NCBI GenBank assembly: GCA_005502925.1
Contig: SCPD01000004.1
Location: forward strand, 186,001-250,000
DNA length: 64,000 bases
From: Rhizobiales bacterium Y(2018)
GTDB taxonomy: Bacteria > Pseudomonadota > Alphaproteobacteria > Rhizobiales > Aestuariivirgaceae
Direction: 5' to 3'
The notes under the pieces are model-generated. The model was not told where the DNA came from and searched no databases. It was given only the letters and a program-made list of their open reading frames with translations. The position numbers and the translations under genes are program-made. Every line of letters begins with the position of its first letter. Positions within the stretch are counted from its first letter, which is position 1. Below are positions 43,903-52,879 of the stretch, piece by piece.

Positions 43903-44553
43903 TCAGATAAGCGTGCGGCCGACGATGCGGCCAGTGCGCGCATTCAGCAGAATGCGATAGGTGTCGCCCGACCGGCGGCCGAGATAGGTGTAGGTGCCGC
44001 CTCTGCATTCGACGACCCGGACGCGGTTGAAGCGTTCGGCGACGATGCCGCGGCCTTCACCACAGCTGATGCGATAGCGCGGACCGACACTATAGACTTC
44101 CCAATAGGGCTCGGGGTACCAATAGCCGCCGAGATAGAAGCGGAAAGTGGCGTCCTTGCTGCGGCGGCGTTGATGGCGGTTCTGATCGAAACGCCATTTA
44201 CCTTCACCGACGCGCGTCCGCGTCCGCACATCCACATTGTCGTCATCCTGCTGACCGCTCCCAACCCTCTTCTTGCGCGGCATAACCTGGTCGTTCGTCT
44301 GATCGTCGGCCTGGTCCGGTATCTTCCGTTTGCCTTGCATCTGGTCATTTCCTTCAGGCGCCTTCAGGCGCTTGCGCGGTACGGCCTGCTCGGGGACAGC
44401 CTCCTTATTGCCACCCATGGCGCCGCTGGGGCATTGGTCGCCCACGCATTCCTTGACCGGAGGCTGCGCATCCTGCGCCATGGCGGAACCGGCCCCCAGG
44501 GTTCCCAGAATGAACGCGGTGGCCAGCGTAGTCGTCGTCAGAAAATTCTTCAT
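43903..44553 (-). CDS. Secreted basic hypothetical protein
   Basis: 216 aa with a Sec signal peptide (about 1-26, ending AGSAMAQ). The middle (30-130) is of low complexity, rich in Gln, Asp, Lys and Arg ('KKRVGSGQQDDDNVDVRTR'); the C-terminal 80 residues ('FYLGGYWYPEPYWEVY', two Cys at 'YRISCGEG' and 'VVECRGG') look like a small folded domain seen in rhizobial periplasmic proteins. Function unknown. A GGAAC followed by N18 and TT lies at 44602-44578 upstream, a weak EcfG-like match. Confidence 0.65.
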   Translation of the reverse strand: MKNFLTTTTLATAFILGTLGAGSAMAQDAQPPVKECVGDQCPSGAMGGNKEAVPEQAVPRKRLKAPEGNDQMQGKRKIPDQADDQTNDQVMPRKKRVGSGQQDDDNVDVRTRTRVGEGKWRFDQNRHQRRRSKDATFRFYLGGYWYPEPYWEVYSVGPRYRISCGEGRGIVAERFNRVRVVECRGGTYTYLGRRSGDTYRILLNARTGRIVGRTLI

Positions 44554-44723
44554 GACGGGGTCTCCTTTCGAGAGTAGAAGCCCCCATCACCTGCTCCGTT
44601 CCTTCACATAATTTTACGTAAGATTTCACGGGCCGTGCAGGTCGGACCTTACCCCTTGGTCCAACTCGATTCCCCTTAAGGCATGTCGCACACTCCCCGA
44701 AAGCCGGAATGTGGAGACAGGCC

Positions 44724-46121
44724 ATGAAAAGACTGCTTTTGACGGTCCTGATTCTGTGCGCGTTGGCCACCGGTGCCGAGGCCGCTTCATCCGACGACCT
44801 GGCCCGCCGCGCCGTCGAGCGGCGCGCCGTGGAGGCCGTCATCTGGGGCATGCCGGCGGTCAATACCGACCTGATGCTGCAGGAAATGCTCAGGAAAACC
44901 ACGGCCAGAACGAATGAGATCGTCTATTGGTCGCGGCCGGTGAACTGGAAGAACCAGACGCTGACGCCCAATCCGGATTCGATCTATCTCATGTCCTTCT
45001 GGAACGTGAAGGACGGACCGATCGTTATCGAAATCCCGCCGGCGGAAGGCGGATCGATCGCCGGCAATATCGTCAATGTCTGGCAGATGCCGCTCGAGGA
45101 TGCCGGCCCCGAAGGCGCCGACAAGGGCAAGGGCGGCAAATATCTGATCCTGCCGCCCGGCCACCAGGGCACGCCGCCGGATGGTTATATCGTTCTCCAG
45201 TCGGACACGTTCACCGGCTTCGCGCTCTTACGCTCCAATCTCCCCAGCCATGGCGATGCCGATATCGCCAGATCGGTCGCCTATGGCCAGCGCGTCAAGA
45301 TCTATCCGCTGGCGCAGGCGGCGAACCCACCCGCGACGAACTTCTCCGATGCTTATGACACCATGTTCGACTCCACCATCCGCTATGATGCGAGCTTCTT
45401 CGACAATCTCGACCGCGTCGTGCAGAACGAACCCTGGCTCGACCGTGATCGCGCCATGATCGATCAGTTGCGGACCCTCGGCATCGAAAAGAGCAAACCC
45501 TTCAAGCCCGACGCCAACACCAAATGGCTGCTCGATAAGGCAGCGCGCGAAGCGCACGCCCTCCTCTCGCAACGCTATGACGACGGCTTTCCGGTCATCA
45601 ATGAAGGTATCCGTTGGTTTCCCGCCGCCATGCCGGAAATGGTCAAGGGTGCGCAGGGCGGATATTCGGATCCCGACACCTATCCGGTTGATGCGCGCGG
45701 CGTCACCTACACGCTCGGCTTCACCGGCATCAAACGCCTTGGCACGGCGCAATTCTATCTGATGGCCAACAAGGACAAGGATGGCCGTGCCTTCGACGGC
45801 AAGGCCACCTATCGCCTGCAAGTGCCGGCAAATGCGCCGGTCAAGCAATATTGGTCGGTGACGGTCTATGACCGCGAGACTCATGCGCTGGTGCGCAACA
45901 TGACGAAAGCCAGCGTCGCCTCGATCAGTCCCGGCGTAGAGAAAAACGCCGACGGGACCATCGACGTGTTCTTCGGCCCCAAGCCGCCGAAAGGCAAGGA
46001 CGCGAACTGGGTGCCGACCGACCGCAAGCGCAAATTCGAATTGCTGTTCAGGCTTTACGGGCCGGAGAAGCCGCTGTTCGACAAGAGCTGGAAACTGCCC
46101 GACGTCGAAAAGGTCCGCTGA
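44724..46121 (+). CDS. Exported DUF1254/DUF1214 domain protein
   Basis: 465 aa with a Sec signal peptide (MKRLLLTVLILCALATGAEA, cleaved before ASS). The N-terminal DUF1254 domain (about 45-175; 'VIWGMPAVNTDLMLQ', 'TLTPNPDSIYLMSFWNV') and C-terminal DUF1214 domain (about 330-450; 'YWSVTVYDRETHALVRN') are complete. Such proteins are widespread in soil bacteria with no established function. GGAG lies 7 nt before the ATG. It ends 3 nt before the convergent ku gene. Confidence 0.85.
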   Translation: MKRLLLTVLILCALATGAEAASSDDLARRAVERRAVEAVIWGMPAVNTDLMLQEMLRKTTARTNEIVYWSRPVNWKNQTLTPNPDSIYLMSFWNVKDGPIVIEIPPAEGGSIAGNIVNVWQMPLEDAGPEGADKGKGGKYLILPPGHQGTPPDGYIVLQSDTFTGFALLRSNLPSHGDADIARSVAYGQRVKIYPLAQAANPPATNFSDAYDTMFDSTIRYDASFFDNLDRVVQNEPWLDRDRAMIDQLRTLGIEKSKPFKPDANTKWLLDKAAREAHALLSQRYDDGFPVINEGIRWFPAAMPEMVKGAQGGYSDPDTYPVDARGVTYTLGFTGIKRLGTAQFYLMANKDKDGRAFDGKATYRLQVPANAPVKQYWSVTVYDRETHALVRNMTKASVASISPGVEKNADGTIDVFFGPKPPKGKDANWVPTDRKRKFELLFRLYGPEKPLFDKSWKLPDVEKVR

Positions 46122-46124
46122 ACG

Positions 46125-46961
46125 CTACTTCTTCCTGCCGCCGCCCTTCTTCGCCGGCGGCGTCGGCTTGCTCGCCGTTTTGTCGCCCTTCACGCTCTTC
46201 TTGAGCGCTTCCATGAGGTCGACGACATTGGCGCCCTTGGGCCGCTCCTCGTCCGACTTGACGACGAGTTTCTTGCCCTTGGCCTTCTGCTGCACCAGCT
46301 CCTGGAGGCGCACCTCATAGGTGTTGCGGAACTGCTTCGGATCGAACTGATGCGTGTTCTCGGCAATGAGCTTGGTCGCGAGGTCGACCAGCTCCGGATT
46401 GACCGCCACATCCGGAATCTCGCCGAAGTATTTATCGGCCGCCCGGATCTCATTGGCATAACGCAGAATGTACATGGCGAGCCCTTGATCCAGCGCGCCG
46501 ACGGCGACGAGATATTCGCGCCCCGACATGGTGATCTGGCCGAGGCCGAGCTTGCGCTTATGGGCGAGAGCCGCCTGGATGACGCGATAGCCTTCGACCT
46601 GGAACTCGTCTTCCGGGATCAGATAATAGGGCGCCTCGAAAAAGCGCGGATCGATATCGGTGGCCGAGACGAATTCCTGCAGCTCCAGCGTCTTCTTGCT
46701 TTCGAGCCTGACCGCCGCGATCTCGTCGGGCTCGAGCACCACATAAGTGCCCTCGCTCACCTCATACCCCTTGACGATATCGGCTTCCTCGATCGGTTCG
46801 CCGGCGACCGTCTTCACATAGTTGACGCGCTTGCCGGATGGCTTGTGGATCTGGTTGAGGCCGGAATTCGACGGCTCGACGGCGCTATAGATCTGGACCG
46901 CGATCTGAACGAGAGACAGCTTGATGAAGCCCTTCCAATAGGGCCGACCGACAGGTGCCAT
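46125..46961 (-). CDS. ku: Ku protein (non-homologous end joining)
   Basis: 278 aa, the usual bacterial Ku length. 'RPYWKGFIKLSLVQIAVQIYSA' starts the beta-barrel core; 'HKPSGKRVNYVK' and 'EEADIVKGYE' are Ku hallmarks, and the tail is Lys-rich (ending KKGGGRKK), typical for DNA binding. It forms a homodimer on double-strand ends and recruits LigD. No ligD gene is in the window. Many Hyphomicrobiales carry several ku copies. Confidence 0.93.
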   Translation of the reverse strand: MAPVGRPYWKGFIKLSLVQIAVQIYSAVEPSNSGLNQIHKPSGKRVNYVKTVAGEPIEEADIVKGYEVSEGTYVVLEPDEIAAVRLESKKTLELQEFVSATDIDPRFFEAPYYLIPEDEFQVEGYRVIQAALAHKRKLGLGQITMSGREYLVAVGALDQGLAMYILRYANEIRAADKYFGEIPDVAVNPELVDLATKLIAENTHQFDPKQFRNTYEVRLQELVQQKAKGKKLVVKSDEERPKGANVVDLMEALKKSVKGDKTASKPTPPAKKGGGRKK

Positions 46962-47066
46962 GGACCAAACTCACTGAAGACAAACTGACCAGAGGGGAAG
47001 TTTATCACGAAAGGGTTAAAAGCGTCCTTAGAAAAAGTCGCGGCGCTTTGCTATAGGCTGGCGATT

Positions 47067-47465
47067 ATGACGAAGGAAAGACTGGCCAGTTGCGCCTGCG
47101 GCAAGCTCCGGGTCCTCTGCTCGGGCGAGCCGACCAAGGTCTCCCTATGCCACTGCCTTGCCTGCCAGAAGCGCACCGGCAGCACCTTCGGGATAGCCGC
47201 CTTCTTCGAAAGGGAGCAGGTGCGGATCGACGGCGCCACGAGACGCTTCGAGCGCCCGTCCGATTCAGGCTTTCCCGTCATCTTCCACTTCTGCCCCGAT
47301 TGCGGCTCGACGGTCTTCTGGGAGCCGCAGCGCAAACCGGATTACATCGCCGTCGGAGTAGGCTCATTTGCCGACCCGGATTTTCCTGCCCCTGATCAAG
47401 CGGTCTATCGGGAGCACCGGCATGGCTGGGTTGAGGCAGCGATCAAGCCGTCAGATGCTCGATAA
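47067..47465 (+). CDS. GFA-family (glutathione-dependent formaldehyde-activating-like) protein
   Basis: 132 aa with the family's zinc cysteines: CAC at residues 8-10, CHCLAC (about 28-33) and CPDC (about 76-79). The fold is that of Gfa/CENP-V; only the founding member has been linked to S-hydroxymethylglutathione, so the substrate is open. It overlaps the end of the convergent mntP gene by 23 nt. Confidence 0.85.
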   Translation: MTKERLASCACGKLRVLCSGEPTKVSLCHCLACQKRTGSTFGIAAFFEREQVRIDGATRRFERPSDSGFPVIFHFCPDCGSTVFWEPQRKPDYIAVGVGSFADPDFPAPDQAVYREHRHGWVEAAIKPSDAR

Positions 47466-48000
47466 GGATCTTGAGGCCGATACCGAAGAGCGCGATCCCG
47501 GCCGCGATCTCCGCAAACTGACCAAGCCTGGCGCCGACCAGCCGTCCGAGCAATGTACCGCCCGCGGAGAAGATGAAGGTCGCGAGACCGACGGCGATAG
47601 CCACGACGATGATGTTCACATTGAGCATCGCCAGCGACACGCCGACCGCCATGGCATCGAGACTGGTGCCGACCGCCGTCGCCATAAGTGCTGCGAGCGA
47701 GCCATTGGGCTTCTTCTCCTCCGTCTTGTGAAGGGCCGCATAGATCATATGCGCACCTACGCAACCAAGCAGGAAGAAAGCGATCCAATGATCGATGGCT
47801 TGCACGAAACCGCTCGCCACGACGCCGATGCCCCAGCCGATGAGCGGCGTGATGGCTTCGATGGCGCCGAACACCGCGCCGGTGCGCAACGCGTGCGTGA
47901 AGTTGATGCGTTCGCCATGGCCGGCGCCGCGGCCGATCGAGGCGGCAAACGCATCCATGGACATGCTGATGGCCAGCACGGAAATCGAGAGCGGAGACAT
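47443..48000 (-). CDS. mntP: Manganese efflux pump MntP
   Basis: 185 aa against 188 in E. coli. Six membrane helices in two inverted repeats, each with its Asp signature: [14 protein letters not shown] (first helix) and [16 protein letters not shown] (fourth helix). The family start [10 protein letters not shown] supports ATG 48000; upstream starts at 48015 and 48036 exist. It exports excess Mn2+. I looked for the Mn-sensing yybP-ykoY leader and did not find it. Confidence 0.9.
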   Translation of the reverse strand: MSPLSISVLAISMSMDAFAASIGRGAGHGERINFTHALRTGAVFGAIEAITPLIGWGIGVVASGFVQAIDHWIAFFLLGCVGAHMIYAALHKTEEKKPNGSLAALMATAVGTSLDAMAVGVSLAMLNVNIIVVAIAVGLATFIFSAGGTLLGRLVGARLGQFAEIAAGIALFGIGLKILIEHLTA

Positions 48001-48324
48001 GTCTAGGCTCAACATACGGACAGATTGACCGGGCAAGGGCGAGCTGTCCGCACGCCGGGCTTTGCCACGGTCTTGCCGAGTCGAAATCGACCGATCGCAC
48101 CACGCGCATGAAACGCGAGCCTGTTGATGCGATCCCGCCGGGTCAGCGGTGGCTACTCCCCGATGACGGTCTAGCTACTGAGTCTGCGGACGCGATTCAA
48201 GCCTCGATTGTGCTGTTCACAGACTTATTCCCTCACGATCAACCTAAGCTTCTTAGCTTCTGCTATACGCAATGCATCGGGCAATTCTTTCACGAAAGCG
48301 CGATGATTTTGAGAGCGCGCTCGA
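48001..48324. other. Intergenic region without supported gene
   Basis: 324 bases between mntP and the end of the indolepyruvate oxidoreductase gene. A minus-strand frame continuing from inside the oxidoreductase gene to 48225 encodes a tail 'NHRAFVKELPDALRIAEA' that looks protein-like but has no start of its own; it may be a remnant. A plus-strand frame at 48109-48413 has no ribosome site and atypical composition. Confidence 0.4.
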
Positions 48325-51300
48325 TCACTCAGCCGCGAGCGCCGCCGGCATCTTCGCCTTGCCGCTTCGATACGCATCGAGCAATTCGCTTTCCCGTGCC
48401 TTGGCGATCTTGAGATGGCGTTCCTTGACATGGCCATAGCCGCGGATCTGCTCCGGGATGCTCGCGATCTCGGTGGCGAGCGCCACATTGTCGGCGGAGA
48501 GCGTTTTGAGAAGCTCATCGACGATCGTGCGGTAATCGCCGATGAGGGCGCGTTCGGTGCGCCTCTCATGGCTGCGCCCGAACGGATCGAAGGCGGTGCC
48601 GCGCAGGAATTTGGCCGAAGCGAGAAGCCGGAAGACCGGCATCATCCACGGGCCGAAGGTCATCTTGCGCGGAACACCGGTCACCGGATCGACCTTGGCG
48701 AGTATGGGCGGCGCCAGATGGAAGGTGAGCCTGCCACCCTTGAAGCGCTTGCCGAGCTCCCTGGCGAAGGATCCATCGGTATAGAGCCGCGCCACTTCAT
48801 ACTCATCCTTATAGGCCATGAGCTTGAAGAGATACCGCGCCGCCGCGCGCGACAACGTCTCGGACTTCGGCGCCTGCTCGGTTTCGCGCCCGCGGACCTT
48901 GGCGACGAAATCGCGATAGGTTTGCGCATAGTCTTCGTTCTGGTAGTCGGCGAGGAAGGCTGAACGCCTGGACACGATTTCATCGAGCGTCTCGTCGGCG
49001 GCTACCGGCTTACTCGGCTCGACGATCTTCTCGACCGCGGCGAGATCGTGAGCGGCGCGCCGTCCCCACAGGAAGGCATCGAGATTCATCTTCACCGCCT
49101 GGCCATTGAGGCGGATCGCCTGCTCGATCGAGGCGGCCTGAAGGGGCACGAGGCCCTTCTGATAGGCGAAGCCCAAGGTGAACAGGTTGCTGGCGATCGA
49201 GTCGCCCAGAAGCTGCGTGGCGATCCGTGTCGCATTGATCGCATGCGCCTCACCCTTCATCACCCGCGTCTCGATCTTGAGGCGCATTTCTTCCGCCGGG
49301 ATCTTGAGATCGGGTTTCTGGGTGAAGGAGGCCGGCATGATTTCGGCGGTGTTGAGCACCGCATGGGTGCGCTCGGGCGAGGCGCCGGCCAGGACTTTCT
49401 CAGCCGCCGACGTCACCAGATCGCAGCCGAGGATCAGATCGCCGGCGCCGGACGCGATGCGGATGGCGGAGATATCCTCAGGCCGCGCGGCGATCTTGAG
49501 ATGGCTCACCACCGCGCCGTTCTTCTGCGACAGGCCGACCATGTCGATGATGCCGCAGCCCTTACCCTCGATATGCGCCGCCATGCCGAGAACATGGCCG
49601 ATGGTGATGACGCCGGTGCCGCCGATGCCGGTGACGAGGATCGACCAGGGCCGGTCGAGCTTCGGCAGTTGCGGCTCAGGCACCACCTCGAACAAATTTG
49701 CCCCGGCCGGCAGGCTCCTGGTATCGAGCCCACGCACCAGCTCGGCGCCTTCCACCGTCACGAAGCTCGGGCAGAAGCCCTTGACGCAGGAATAATCCTT
49801 GTTGCAGGCCGACTGGTCGATCTGCCGCTTGCGGCCGAAGGGCGTCTCGACGGGCGCCACCGCGACGCAGTTCGACTGCACGCCGCAATCGCCGCAGCCT
49901 TCGCAGACGAGCTCGTTGATGAAGACGCGCTTGTTGGGATCGGGGAACGTGCCGCGCTTGCGGCGGCGACGCTTCTCGGCGGCGCAGGTCTGGTCATAGA
50001 TGATGACCGATGTGCCTTTGACGCCCATGAACTCCTTCTGCACCGCGTTGAGATCGTCGCGATGATGGAAGCTGACGTCGGAGGGGAAGGCCGAGGGATA
50101 TTGCTTGCCGGGCTCGTCGGAAACGACGGCGATGCGCTCGACGCCTTCGGCGCGCATTTGATTGGCGATCATCGGCACGTTGAGCTTGCCGTCATGCGCC
50201 TGGCCGCCGGTCATGGCGACCGCGTCGTTATAGAGGATCTTGTAGGTGATGTTCACATCCGCCGCGAGCGCGGCGCGGATGGCGAGCAGACCCGAATGAT
50301 TATAGGTGCCGTCGCCGAGATTCTGGAAGATGTGCTGGCGCTTGGAGAACGGCGCCTCGCCGACCCAGTTGGCGCCTTCGCCGCCCATCTGCGTCGAGCC
50401 CTGCGTTTTGCGGGCGGGCATCGCCTGTACCATCCAGTGGCAGCCGATGCCGGCATAGCCGCGCGCGCCCTCCGGCAGCACGGTCGAGGAATTATGCGGG
50501 CAGCCGGCGCAGAAATACGGTGTGCGGGCGAGGAGATCGGGCACATTGCTGATCCGGCCTTGCGCCGCTTTGATGGTTTCAAGCTTTTCGGCCACTTGCG
50601 GCCAATGTTTGTGGCCGAGCATGCGCTCGCCGATGGCGACGGCGATCTGGTTCGGCTCGAGCGTGCCATAGACCGGGAAGAGCGACTCGCCCTGCTCGTC
50701 TTTCTTGCCGACGATGATCGCATGCTTGCGATCGTTGAACAGCAATTCACGCACATGCGTCTCGAGCAGGTCGCGCTTCTCCTCGACGCAGATGATGAGA
50801 TCCAGGCCGCTGGCGAATTCATGCATGATGGCGGAATCGAGCGGCCAGATGAGGCCGATCTTCAGAAGCCTGAGGCCGATCTTGGCCGCCATGACCTCGT
50901 CGATGCCGAGTTCCTCCAGCGCCTGGCGCGTGTCGAGATAGCTCTTGCCGACACTTGCGATACCGATCTTGGGGTGCGGTCCGCCACGGAAGACGATCTG
51001 ATTGAGATTGTTCTCGCGCGCGAAGGCGATGGCCGCCTGGCGCTTGAAATTATGAAGGCGCTTTTCCTGGTTGTGCCGGTCGTCATTGGGGCGGATATTG
51101 AGCCCGCCTGGCGGCATCTTGAAATCCTTCGGCACTTTCGGTCGGATGCGATGCGGTCCCGCCTCGATGACGCCGGTCGATTCCACCGTGTCATGCAGGC
51201 ATTTGACGCCCACCCAGGTGCCGGCGAAGCGTGACAGCGCCCAGCCATAGATCGAATAGTCGTAAAGCTCCTGCAACCCGGCCGGGTTGAGGATTGGGAT

Positions 51301-51801
51301 CATCGCGTCGAGCAGCGCGATCTCGCTCTGATGCGGCACGGTGGAGGATTCGGCGCCATGATCGTCGCCCGCCATGACCAGCACGCCGCCATATTTGGAG
51401 GTGCCGGCGGCATTGGCGTGGCGCAGCACGTCGCCGCTCCTGTCGACGCCCGGCCCCTTGCCGTACCAGATGCTGAACACGCCGTCATAGGCGCCCTCAC
51501 CCCACATCTCGGCCTGCTGGCTGCCCCAGACGGCGGTGGCGGCGAGGTCCTCATTGAGACCGGGATGGAACTTGATGGCTTCCGGGGCGAGCAGCTTTTC
51601 GGCCCGCTCGAAGGCCTGGTCGACGCCGCCGACCGGCGAACCGCGATAGCCGGTGACATAACCCGCGGTGTTGAGCCCGGCCTCGCGGTCGAGCATTTTC
51701 TGGGCGAGCGTCGCCCGCACCATAACCTGGGGGCCCGAGATGAAGACCCGGTCCTTGGTCAGATCATATTTGTCGTCGAGTGACGCGGCTGCCTGAGTCA
51801 T
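48325..51801 (-). CDS. Indolepyruvate ferredoxin oxidoreductase, fused alpha-beta form
   Basis: 1158 aa. It joins IorA-like (TPP-binding, about 1-720) and IorB-like (gamma/beta, about 730-1150) parts in one chain, as is common in proteobacteria. Evidence: pyrimidine-domain start 'VFISGPQVMVRATLAQ', TPP domain 'GIGCHWMV' and 'MGGEGANWVGEAPF', 4Fe-4S cysteines 'CEGCGDCGVQSNC' plus 'CNKDYSCVKGFCP' (about 645-690), and the beta-part start 'ILVTGIGGTGVITIGHVL'. It oxidatively decarboxylates aryl pyruvates to aryl-acetyl-CoA, reducing ferredoxin. Monocistronic by position. Confidence 0.93.
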   Translation of the reverse strand: MTQAAASLDDKYDLTKDRVFISGPQVMVRATLAQKMLDREAGLNTAGYVTGYRGSPVGGVDQAFERAEKLLAPEAIKFHPGLNEDLAATAVWGSQQAEMWGEGAYDGVFSIWYGKGPGVDRSGDVLRHANAAGTSKYGGVLVMAGDDHGAESSTVPHQSEIALLDAMIPILNPAGLQELYDYSIYGWALSRFAGTWVGVKCLHDTVESTGVIEAGPHRIRPKVPKDFKMPPGGLNIRPNDDRHNQEKRLHNFKRQAAIAFARENNLNQIVFRGGPHPKIGIASVGKSYLDTRQALEELGIDEVMAAKIGLRLLKIGLIWPLDSAIMHEFASGLDLIICVEEKRDLLETHVRELLFNDRKHAIIVGKKDEQGESLFPVYGTLEPNQIAVAIGERMLGHKHWPQVAEKLETIKAAQGRISNVPDLLARTPYFCAGCPHNSSTVLPEGARGYAGIGCHWMVQAMPARKTQGSTQMGGEGANWVGEAPFSKRQHIFQNLGDGTYNHSGLLAIRAALAADVNITYKILYNDAVAMTGGQAHDGKLNVPMIANQMRAEGVERIAVVSDEPGKQYPSAFPSDVSFHHRDDLNAVQKEFMGVKGTSVIIYDQTCAAEKRRRRKRGTFPDPNKRVFINELVCEGCGDCGVQSNCVAVAPVETPFGRKRQIDQSACNKDYSCVKGFCPSFVTVEGAELVRGLDTRSLPAGANLFEVVPEPQLPKLDRPWSILVTGIGGTGVITIGHVLGMAAHIEGKGCGIIDMVGLSQKNGAVVSHLKIAARPEDISAIRIASGAGDLILGCDLVTSAAEKVLAGASPERTHAVLNTAEIMPASFTQKPDLKIPAEEMRLKIETRVMKGEAHAINATRIATQLLGDSIASNLFTLGFAYQKGLVPLQAASIEQAIRLNGQAVKMNLDAFLWGRRAAHDLAAVEKIVEPSKPVAADETLDEIVSRRSAFLADYQNEDYAQTYRDFVAKVRGRETEQAPKSETLSRAAARYLFKLMAYKDEYEVARLYTDGSFARELGKRFKGGRLTFHLAPPILAKVDPVTGVPRKMTFGPWMMPVFRLLASAKFLRGTAFDPFGRSHERRTERALIGDYRTIVDELLKTLSADNVALATEIASIPEQIRGYGHVKERHLKIAKARESELLDAYRSGKAKMPAALAAE

Positions 51802-51944
51802 GGTCGGACTCTATCATTCGGTGGCTCACGGACAATAAGGTAGGTATCGCAAGGAAAAAAAGAAATAGCCCCCTGGAAGCACTGCAACATAAGGCAATGG
51901 CCTGTCGTCCGGGGCACCGTGCACGACACGGACTTGCGCTGAAC

Positions 51945-51975
51945 TTGACTCACCCTGCATTCCGGCGCCTAATAT
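51945..51975 (+). promoter_or_regulatory. Putative sigma-70 promoter of the chromate operon
   Basis: TTGACT (51945-51950), 19 bp, TAATAT (51970-51975), about 80 bp ahead of the chrB-like ATG. The leader includes a palindrome TCCTCCGGAGGA (52043-52054) whose second half is the ribosome site, so the site could be partly hidden by its own complement. Confidence 0.5.
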
Positions 51976-52060
51976 CAGGCATGGGGCGAAGCGATCACCC
52001 CACAAGGCGACATGCCGAAGCATCGCGTCCAGGAACCTCAATCTCCTCCGGAGGACGCTT

Positions 52061-52879
52061 ATGCCATCTCCCAACACGATCACCGTGGACAAACTCGCCC
52101 GTCTCGTGGGCCAGTCCAAATGCCCGCATCTCATCGATGTCCGCACCGATGAGGATTTCGCCGCCGATCCGCGCCTCGTGCCCGGCTCGGTCTGGCGCCC
52201 GCATCCCTTGGCCGAAAGCTGGGGATCGGAGCTTTCCGGCAATTCCGCCATCGTCATCTGCCAGAAGGGGCTGAAGCTCAGCCATGGCACCGCCGCCTGG
52301 CTGAGACATCTCGGCAAGGAGGCCAATGTCCTCGAAGGCGGCTTCGAGGCCTGGGAGGCGGCCGGTCTGCCGCTGGTGCCGGACGCCAAGCTGCCGCGCC
52401 GCGACGACAAGGGCCGCACCGTCTGGGTGACCAGGGCGCGTCCCAAGATCGACCGCATCGCCTGCCCCTGGCTGATCCGCCGCTTCGTCGATCCCGAAGC
52501 CGTCTTCCTCTTCGTGGCGCCGAGCGAGGTCATCATGGTCGGCGAGCGGTTCAAAGCGACACCCTTCGACATCGAGAACGTCTTCTGGAGTCATCGAGGT
52601 GACACATGCACCTTCGATACGATGATCGAGGAATTCGGATTGACGACCGAGCCGTTGAAGCGGCTGGCCCTGATCGTGCGCGGCGCCGATACGGCCAAGC
52701 TCGATCTGGCGCCTGAGGCGCCGGGCCTGCTCGCGGCCTCGCTCGGGCTCTCCCGCATGTATGCCGACGACCTCGAGCAGCTCGATGCCGGACTGCTGCT
52801 CTACGATGCTTTCTATCGCTGGTGCCGGGACGCGACCGAGGAGACCCATAATTGGCCGACCAACAAGCCGAAGCCGTGA
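52061..52879 (+). CDS. ChrB-like chromate resistance protein with N-terminal rhodanese domain
   Basis: 272 aa: rhodanese domain (about 8-105; active-site loop 'VICQKGLKLSHG' with Cys67) fused to a ChrB C-terminal domain (about 120-265; 'DRIACPWLIRRFVDPEAVFLFV' and 'HRGDTCTFDTMIEEFG'). ChrB proteins regulate chrA or assist chromate reduction; here no clear HTH is present at the N-terminus, so an enzymatic or chaperone role is likelier than transcriptional control. It is followed by chrA, whose start lies inside its last codons. Confidence 0.85.
   Translation: MPSPNTITVDKLARLVGQSKCPHLIDVRTDEDFAADPRLVPGSVWRPHPLAESWGSELSGNSAIVICQKGLKLSHGTAAWLRHLGKEANVLEGGFEAWEAAGLPLVPDAKLPRRDDKGRTVWVTRARPKIDRIACPWLIRRFVDPEAVFLFVAPSEVIMVGERFKATPFDIENVFWSHRGDTCTFDTMIEEFGLTTEPLKRLALIVRGADTAKLDLAPEAPGLLAASLGLSRMYADDLEQLDAGLLLYDAFYRWCRDATEETHNWPTNKPKP

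Noticed and set aside
48001-48110. Possible manganese riboswitch (yybP-ykoY) ahead of mntP
   Set aside because: I could not find the conserved loop sequences of that riboswitch in the leader.
48109-48413. 101-codon plus-strand frame between mntP and the oxidoreductase
   Set aside because: No ribosome site, atypical composition, and it runs into the oxidoreductase coding region.
49048-51234. 728-codon plus-strand frame opposite the indolepyruvate oxidoreductase gene
   Set aside because: Mirror frame of a well-supported gene; no motifs and no ribosome site.
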